A stretch of DNA of 64,000 nt from Sordaria brevicollis (taxonomy: Eukaryota; Ascomycota; Sordariomycetes; Sordariales; Sordariaceae): the NCBI GenBank assembly GCA_033439795.1, contig JAUTDP010000006.1, positions 1,860,001-1,924,000 of the forward strand, in the 5' to 3' direction. The notes under the pieces are model-generated. The model did not search any database. It had not been told where the DNA came from and was given only the letters and a program-made list of their open reading frames with translations. Numbering within the stretch: position 1 is the stretch's first letter; every line of letters begins with the position of its first letter. Positions 58,198 to 64,000 of this stretch are shown here, in pieces. The position numbers and the translations under genes are program-made.

Positions 58198-58856
58198 GTA
58201 TTCACTTCATTGTGAATGAAGAGGAACATACGGTTGGTGGTGGACGTAGTTGGGAGGAGGGGGGACACGCAGATGGGCAAGAGAGATGGTGCTGTCCGCT
58301 TCAATGGAGGATGTTATAAGGAGAGTGGTCTGGTCGTGGCTTGTGGTGTCTACGGAGACTATGGTTGATGGCTACTAACAGCGATTGAGGAGTTGTTTAG
58401 TTGGTTTGATGGGCCGGTGGGAGTGCATTGGATATCTTCAGGCGTCCACGGGATCTTGGGTTTCTCGCATATGTCTTGTTCTCGCTCGTACGATATCGTT
58501 ACCCCCATTGTCGGACCTTCCTTCGTTTGAGATACCACATAGATTTCTTTTTGGGACACGGATGGGCTAAAGTGCTCGCGGGAGCAAAACCCACGCGAGA
58601 ATTAGCGTGACGGTTGGATAGGAGAGAAAGATACCCTCGTTATATGTTAATGAACACACGCTTCCATATACTTTTGACCATGCATTTTTTTTTGTTGCGA
58701 TGCTACCATGACTTCAATGCCTTCCATGTCTAGATGCTCTACATATGAAACCCCCATATCAATGCTTTGTGCTGCCTCCTCACATTCCCTACGTACCCGA
58801 CCCCGACACCCCCCCTTATCCCCCTACGATCTCGACCTTCTGAAGATCTTATTCTC
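58198..58856. other. Intergenic between convergent genes
   Basis: 3' flanks of the GNAT-like gene (plus) and the ribokinase gene (minus). Nothing else seen. Confidence 0.5.
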
Positions 58857-59873
58857 TTACAAAGAAAGCTCATCCCTCCAAGGAATCGAATCCTGCGCCC
58901 CCGCCCTCTCCACCGTCTTCGCCGCAGCCTTATTCGCCTTCCTCACCGCCGTCTCAATCTCAAACTCCTTCTGTCCCTTCGCAGCCGTAACCACCTCCAA
59001 AGCATACATTCCCACAAAAGTGTCACCAGCAGCAGTGGTATCAACAACCTTTGCCTTTTCCGCTTGCACCAGTCCCTTCTTTTCCCCGTTACTCGTCATG
59101 TAGAAAACTCCACGTCCACCAAGCGTGATAATCACCGTCTTCACCCCCTTCCCCAAGAAAACCTTGCCAACCTTTTCGAGCCCCTCTTCCGTATCCAACT
59201 CCGACTCCGGCAGACCAGAAAGAATGGACGCCTCCGTCTCGTTCACAACAAGGTGAGCAAGCCCCTCAAACGCCTCATCAGGCAACGGCACCGCCGGCGC
59301 CGGGTTCAGGAGAACCTGCACCCCATTTTCCTTGGCCGTCTTGAGCGCCTGCAACACCGTCGGCACTGGGATTTCCAACTGCATAATCAACAAATCCGGC
59401 CTGTCCTGGCCCTTGGCACTCAGATTTTCAACGGAGCTAACATGTTCCGGCTGGAGATAGTGATTAGCCTCAGGCGACAAGATAATCCGATTCTGACCCG
59501 TGGGTTCATCAACGACAATCATGGCCATGCCCGTCTTGGAACCGGGGGTGGTAAGGACGTGCACGCCCGAGACGTCAACGCCGTGCTTGGAGAGGTTGTC
59601 TTTGAGGAGAGTGCCGTAGGAGTCGGCGCCTACGGAGCCGAGCATGGTAATATGAGCCGTTTCCTCAGCAGAAGAGGAGGAAGTGGTGGTGTGGGAACGG
59701 GACAGTTTGGCGCAGGCGACGGCTTGGTTGGCGCCCTTGCCGCCGGGGGAGACGGCGACGGAGTTGGCGGTCATTGTTTCACCCGGGAGCGGGTGGTGGG
59801 AGACGTAGGCTACCAGGTCGATGTTGAGGGAGCCTAGGACTGTGATGCGGGGGGTGGGGGTGGTGGTGGCCAT
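58857..59873 (-). CDS. Ribokinase (338 aa)
   Basis: PfkB-family kinase phosphorylating D-ribose at O-5 with ATP to feed ribose into the pentose phosphate pool. Single exon. After a short start (MATTTPTPR) come ITVLGSLNIDLVAYV, the PfkB signature-1 region PGGKGANQAVACAKLS, GSVGADSYGTLLKDNL, LLNPAPAVPLPDEA, VVNETEASILSG, and the signature-2 block VDTTAAGDTFVGMYALE at about 273-289 containing the catalytic Asp in AAGDTF. Length and motif order match eukaryotic ribokinases. It is convergent with the GNAT-like gene; the upstream 750 bp separates it from the 3' end of egt-1. Confidence 0.95.
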   Translation of the reverse strand: MATTTPTPRITVLGSLNIDLVAYVSHHPLPGETMTANSVAVSPGGKGANQAVACAKLSRSHTTTSSSSAEETAHITMLGSVGADSYGTLLKDNLSKHGVDVSGVHVLTTPGSKTGMAMIVVDEPTGQNRIILSPEANHYLQPEHVSSVENLSAKGQDRPDLLIMQLEIPVPTVLQALKTAKENGVQVLLNPAPAVPLPDEAFEGLAHLVVNETEASILSGLPESELDTEEGLEKVGKVFLGKGVKTVIITLGGRGVFYMTSNGEKKGLVQAEKAKVVDTTAAGDTFVGMYALEVVTAAKGQKEFEIETAVRKANKAAAKTVERAGAQDSIPWRDELSL

Positions 59874-60630
59874 TTTGGTGGTGGTTTGTTTGTCGTTGAG
59901 ACGAGGTAAGAGGTGAGTTTGAGGTGAGTTGAGGAGGTGAGGGAGGTAATGATTGCTGGTGGTGTCGAGTTTCAGTTGGCGTTTTGATACTAAGTGGTCA
60001 AGAAATTGGAGAAGTAGGGTGATTGATGTAGTGGTGATGCCAAGCTTGGTGTTGAGGGGTAGGTAGCCGCTGTGCTACTTCCGTTTGTTATGCGGGGAAG
60101 TGTCAGTGGTGATGAGAGCTTTCTCCAAAACAGCAACGATGCTGACTGACAGGAGAGATTGTAGGTTGAAGTTGAAATTCAGGGTGAGAATTCAAGGTCA
60201 ATGAGATATTTGGAGTTGAGGTTATGAGGAGAAAAAGAAGAGATGGCAAGAGCTATCGATCGGCCCAAGACTAAAAAACGGTGACCTCTGAATTGGGAAG
60301 GTGGTCTGACGCTCACCGAGGTTGGGGGCGTTCAACCGGCGGTATCCGCCTAGAGGTACCTAGAGCTAGCGACGAACAAGAACAGAAAATGTCAGTGATC
60401 ACCTGGCCATTACAAACACCGTCTTCGTGCACAATATTATTCAAGATGTTATCTGGCATGTTATTGTTTCCCAAAATTCGTTCTGCCTATTTGTTGGCAA
60501 GGGAAAAGTTGAAAGATGCTATTTTGAACTTTCAATGAAACGCCCGAACGAGTGCTAACCAAAATCTCGGTATTGCCCGATACCCCTTTCTCCTCTCTCT
60601 GAAACCAACCGTATCCTCACACTCTAGTAC
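59874..60630. other. Intergenic upstream of ribokinase
   Basis: Ribokinase promoter and egt-1 3' flank; G/T-rich near 59880-59960. No gene supported. Confidence 0.5.
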
Positions 60631-63600
60631 TCACAAATCCCTAACAACCCTCGCCCCAATCCACGCATAAGGATAATTCCTCTGATACCAATTCACAAAG
60701 CTCTTCCTTCCCGCAATCCTCGGGTGCGTCGCCCAGCTACCGCCAAGCACAATATTATGCTTGTCATCAAAGAAATCCGCCGTGTAGCCCGGGTACAGCT
60801 CCATAGGCTTGAACCCTTCCCATTTCTTGAGCGTGGAGGAAGTCCATTCCCATACGCCGCCGAGCTCAGCTTGTCCTGCTGGGACGTTACCACGGGAGGT
60901 GATGGGGACGGGGTGCCAGTTGTGGAAGCCGACGTTGGCGCCGTCGAGGTCGGCGAAGAGGTCTTCGGTCGTTACCTCGGGGGCGGTGGAGGTTGGTGTT
61001 GCAGGAGACTCGCCGTCTTGTTGAGGGGAGGCAGAGTCGGACGGGGTCTCGGAGGAGGGAGAGGAGGGAGGGGTGATTTCGACGCCGTTGTTGGTTAGGT
61101 GGCTGTTTACATGAAAAGGTGATGTTAGTAAGGGTGAGATTTAAAAGGTAGGAAGAGAGAGGAAGAACATACGCATTGACAGCAGGAACGGTCCGTCCCA
61201 GTTGCCTCTCGGCCTCCTTCTTCTTCTTAAGAGCCTCAGCGTAGGCGTAGATGCTGCGAGTCTCTTCAAAGGTGGGGATGCGACCGCCCATATAGGCTGC
61301 GCAACCGGCCAGTTCGTCGTACGAGGCAAAGACGGGCCAGTCGAGAGCGTCCTTGAGAGGTACGAGGCCGTAGACTGTGCGGACTGCCGTCTTCTCGATG
61401 AAGGATGAGGGAACCTTGGAAGTGCCATTGCTCTGACCGTTCACGCCGTTCGTTTCATTGGTGTCAAGACGGGCCCAAGAGGCTGGCAACTTGTCAATGT
61501 TCTTGCTGTGCATGTATTGCGCATACTGGTTCATGTTAGCTTGGAAAAATAAGGAGGCGTTTAAATCAACGTACCTCTTCGTTGGTGATCGGCCTTCCTT
61601 GAGCCTGGAAAGCAGCAACTTGAGCGCGCCTTACGGGCTTCTCATTATCCCTTTTGAGAGTTAGCTTTACATCTATATTCACTGGTACAAGCAACTCACC
61701 AGCCATAGTGCTTATTAACATCAGTTCCATCTTCAGGATCATCCAAGCCAATGGTAATCTCCTGTGCCGGAACATTGAACCACTGGTTAGGAACCCTTTT
61801 AGCTTCAGCCTCCCTGGCGAGCTTCGCGAAGTCCGGTCGGGGAATGTGGGTTGGGGGCAGCGTCTTGTCGCTCTGTAGCATCATGTACAAAAGCGTCTCG
61901 ATATGCATGAGCTCGTGCTCGAATCCGACCCAAATGGCCCGGCCCACGTTCCGCGGGATATTCTCAATGCCACCTGCATAGAGACCGCGCAACCGGGACC
62001 GTACCGTCTCCTGATAGGTCAGGATTTCCTCGACGGGAGGCCATTCGTCAGGAATCTCCGAGTGTGCGTGACACTGCTCCGGGTTGTCGACATCAGGGTC
62101 AATGCCTCTCTCAAAGATCTTGTAAAAGTAAGCTGGCTCTGACGGGGCTTGCTTGGTCGTCTTTGTCAGTTGGATGTCGAGGAAGGTCGGGATGTGACCG
62201 AGGTAAAAGATGCAGGCGTTTCGGAGTTTGATGGGTTTCTCCAGAAGCTCTTCCTGAGGAAGCATCTGACGTGTGACGACATCCCACGCCGCCCAAAGGG
62301 AGTTCCAGTCGTCGAGACTAGGAAGTGCGCTGCGAGCGTAGACCGAAGGGATGAGACTGAATGACATCTTGGACTTGGCAAGCAGATGGATTCCTGCAGT
62401 ACGACGAAAAGAGGTCAGTAAGGGATCGGTGGTTCTGATGGCAGCAAATATTCGATCCCTCTCCAGCCCATGCGCAGGCTACCCAAACCCCGCAGCCCAA
62501 CACCCAACCTACATATCGGTAAACATGTACCGGTGTAGGAGTTGTGCCCATCAGGAGACGCCGTGAGATACTGTCATCATACGACTGGCTCGTGAGTGTG
62601 GGGAAGGTGCGGTAACACCGACCGGACGGCTTAAACGGGTAGTCCCAGAAGAGGCTGGAAATAAATCCAAGCAAGGAAAAGGGTAGGGAAAGCAACTCAC
62701 CATATTCGTTGCCGTACGTCCATTCCGTGACCTGTTCCAGTCCCGCCTTACTCCAGAGCCTCTCTGACTCCTCTTTGGAGTACTTTAGGCTCTGTTCGAC
62801 CTGGATCCTGTCGTGTGACTTGATCAATTCGCCCATAACCATAGTGTCGCGAATGGGGGCGTAAAAGGCCTGGTGTCTACCGCCCTCTTCGTCATACACG
62901 TATTCGCCAATGACCCTCCAATCGCCCTCTATGAAAGCCGTCTCACCGAGGATCTCATTGGCGTTGCGGAGACCATTCAAGATGAATCTGGTCGTCAATG
63001 TTAGCGTTGGGTCAGAGAATGAGCCGCCACAAGCGGCAGAGAAAAGGGGTATGACATACTCATGAGTGATACCTTCCCTGTCTGTGGTTATTGTCAGCTT
63101 CAAGGTGGTCTTATTCCATGTCACATGAGTAGCACAAACCGTTATAAGCGTGGCTAGTATATGGTTAGCGATGTTCATGATGACGTCCCAAAATGTTTGT
63201 TTAGTACGTACTATACCCTCGCCGGGTCATTGCAAGCATCAACTCCGATGAGCATCTTGTCGTTGGGTCCAAGGACATCTGAAAAGCCCTTGAGGAAAGC
63301 AGCAGCGTCAGTGCGGTTGAAGTTTCCTACAAGTTGTGTCAGATTACGTCCAGCCAAATTTGTCCATATCTAAGCTTACCAATACTCGACCCGAGGTGTA
63401 AGATGCACTTTTGTCTGCTGGTATTTTCCGCTGTCTTGAGCCAGTCACGTCCGTCGTCGTATGTTCCTAGTAGACCGTGGCACTTGACGTGATTGTAGGA
63501 TGGTACCTGAGCGAGAGTGCGTTCCAGCTCCTCTCGAGACAGGTCAAGGGCGTAATAGTCGATGTCCTTTCCGGCCTTGTCCAAAGCTTGCAACAAAAGG

Positions 63601-63776
63601 TTTACTTTGCGCAGGTTTCTGTGGAATCGGTTAGCCATCCAGACAGGCTACTCCCAAAGTCCAATTGCTATTATTTACCCGCTTCCCAACTCGATGACCA
63701 TGGCGCCCGAGGGGATGTGTTCGGCCATTTCGGTAGCATGTTTGGTGAGGATTTCGATCTCGTCGTTGGTAAGGTA
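60631..63776 (-). CDS. egt-1: Ergothioneine biosynthesis enzyme Egt1 (C-terminal 789 aa; 5' end outside window)
   Basis: Bifunctional enzyme: an N-terminal SAM-dependent histidine trimethylase makes hercynine, and a C-terminal iron-dependent sulfoxide synthase adds cysteine to it. Ten visible exons: 63776-63679, 63618-63380, 63326-63212, 63153-63140 (14 bp), 63081-63060 (22 bp), 62987-62701, 62393-61700, 61650-61575, 61525-61173 and 61102-60631; phases all close. The methyltransferase part reads YLTNDEIEILTKHATEMAEH, MVIELGSGNLRK, LHLGSSIGNF and NDPARVYHAYNDREG. The DinB/sulfoxide-synthase part has the iron-binding HxxxHxE as GFEHELMHIETL near residue 400 of this fragment, then the FGE-sulfatase-like C-domain (GGVWEWTSSTLKKWEGF, NIVLGGSWATHPRI, FVNWYQRNYPYAW). 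One or more first exons lie beyond 64000. The sequence from 63777 to the edge has no matching exon and is taken as intron. Confidence 0.95.
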
Positions 63777-64000
63777 CTGTGTGTTGAAATCGAGGTGTCA
63801 GTCCCCACTTTGCACGGGCACCCCCCTTTACACAACACCACATCAAAACAGACATCGTGAATCGTAAAAGTTGAATATCTCCGCGGTTTTACTGCCAAAT
63901 CTGCTGGTTTTGGTCGGATTTTGAAGCTCTCGCGATGTATAATCGGTATAGCCATGAGAACACGCAGTAATAAGAGGCAGCGCCAAAGTATCTACATGAT

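Noticed and set aside
58767..59837. 356-codon plus-strand open frame
   Set aside because: Antisense shadow of the ribokinase gene, whose minus-strand product has every expected motif.
1..64000. CRISPR arrays, bacterial operons, rRNA genes
   Set aside because: None seen. The DNA is fungal nuclear, and no dispersed 5S or tRNA gene could be recognised by eye; a covariance-model search would be needed to exclude them fully.

Overview
The window reads as nuclear DNA of a filamentous ascomycete, almost certainly Neurospora (most likely N. crassa). The genes are widely spaced and carry short GT-AG introns, and their codons favour C or G in third position. The gene set includes a histone H4 variant like Neurospora hH4v and an EGT-1-type ergothioneine enzyme. 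One 5.6 kb block has been destroyed by C-to-T and G-to-A changes in the manner of repeat-induced point mutation (RIP). I worked out splice junctions by eye from reading frames, donor and acceptor sites and family resemblance; no search was run.

Layout, 1-19.3 kb: the 5' part of a mitochondrial acetolactate synthase gene (minus strand) runs off the left edge. Next come five genes with no known function: two proteins carrying DUF3659-type repeats (3.5-6.5 and 9.5-10.9 kb), two small proteins ending in nearly the same 28-residue tail (13.7-14.0 and 17.0-18.1 kb), and a conserved fungal orphan (14.9-15.9 kb). This is the most intriguing stretch for an undescribed system.

19.3-29.6 kb: a HIRAN-SNF2-RING helicase of the Rad5/HLTF type, a histone H4 variant with six coding exons, an Svf1-like survival factor, and mitochondrial ribosomal protein uL11m. 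The last two are divergently transcribed.

29.6-35.2 kb: a complete but dead Ty1/copia LTR retrotransposon on the minus strand. It has two 190-bp LTRs and a 5-bp target duplication (GTTGA). The LTRs differ at 16 sites, all C/T or G/A, and the mutated sites lie on the inward-facing halves.

35.2-64 kb: a Hal4/Sat4-type kinase, mitochondrial Hsp10, a secreted AA9-type polysaccharide monooxygenase with a long C-terminal extension, a 1,050-residue C2H2 zinc-finger protein, a small three-exon gene that open-reading-frame inspection would miss, a membrane GNAT-like protein, a ribokinase, and most of egt-1, which runs off the right edge. Two long stretches (41.8-46.4 and 52.3-56.1 kb) have no gene I can support. 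Apart from the 3.5-18 kb group, neighbours do not form an obvious pathway.
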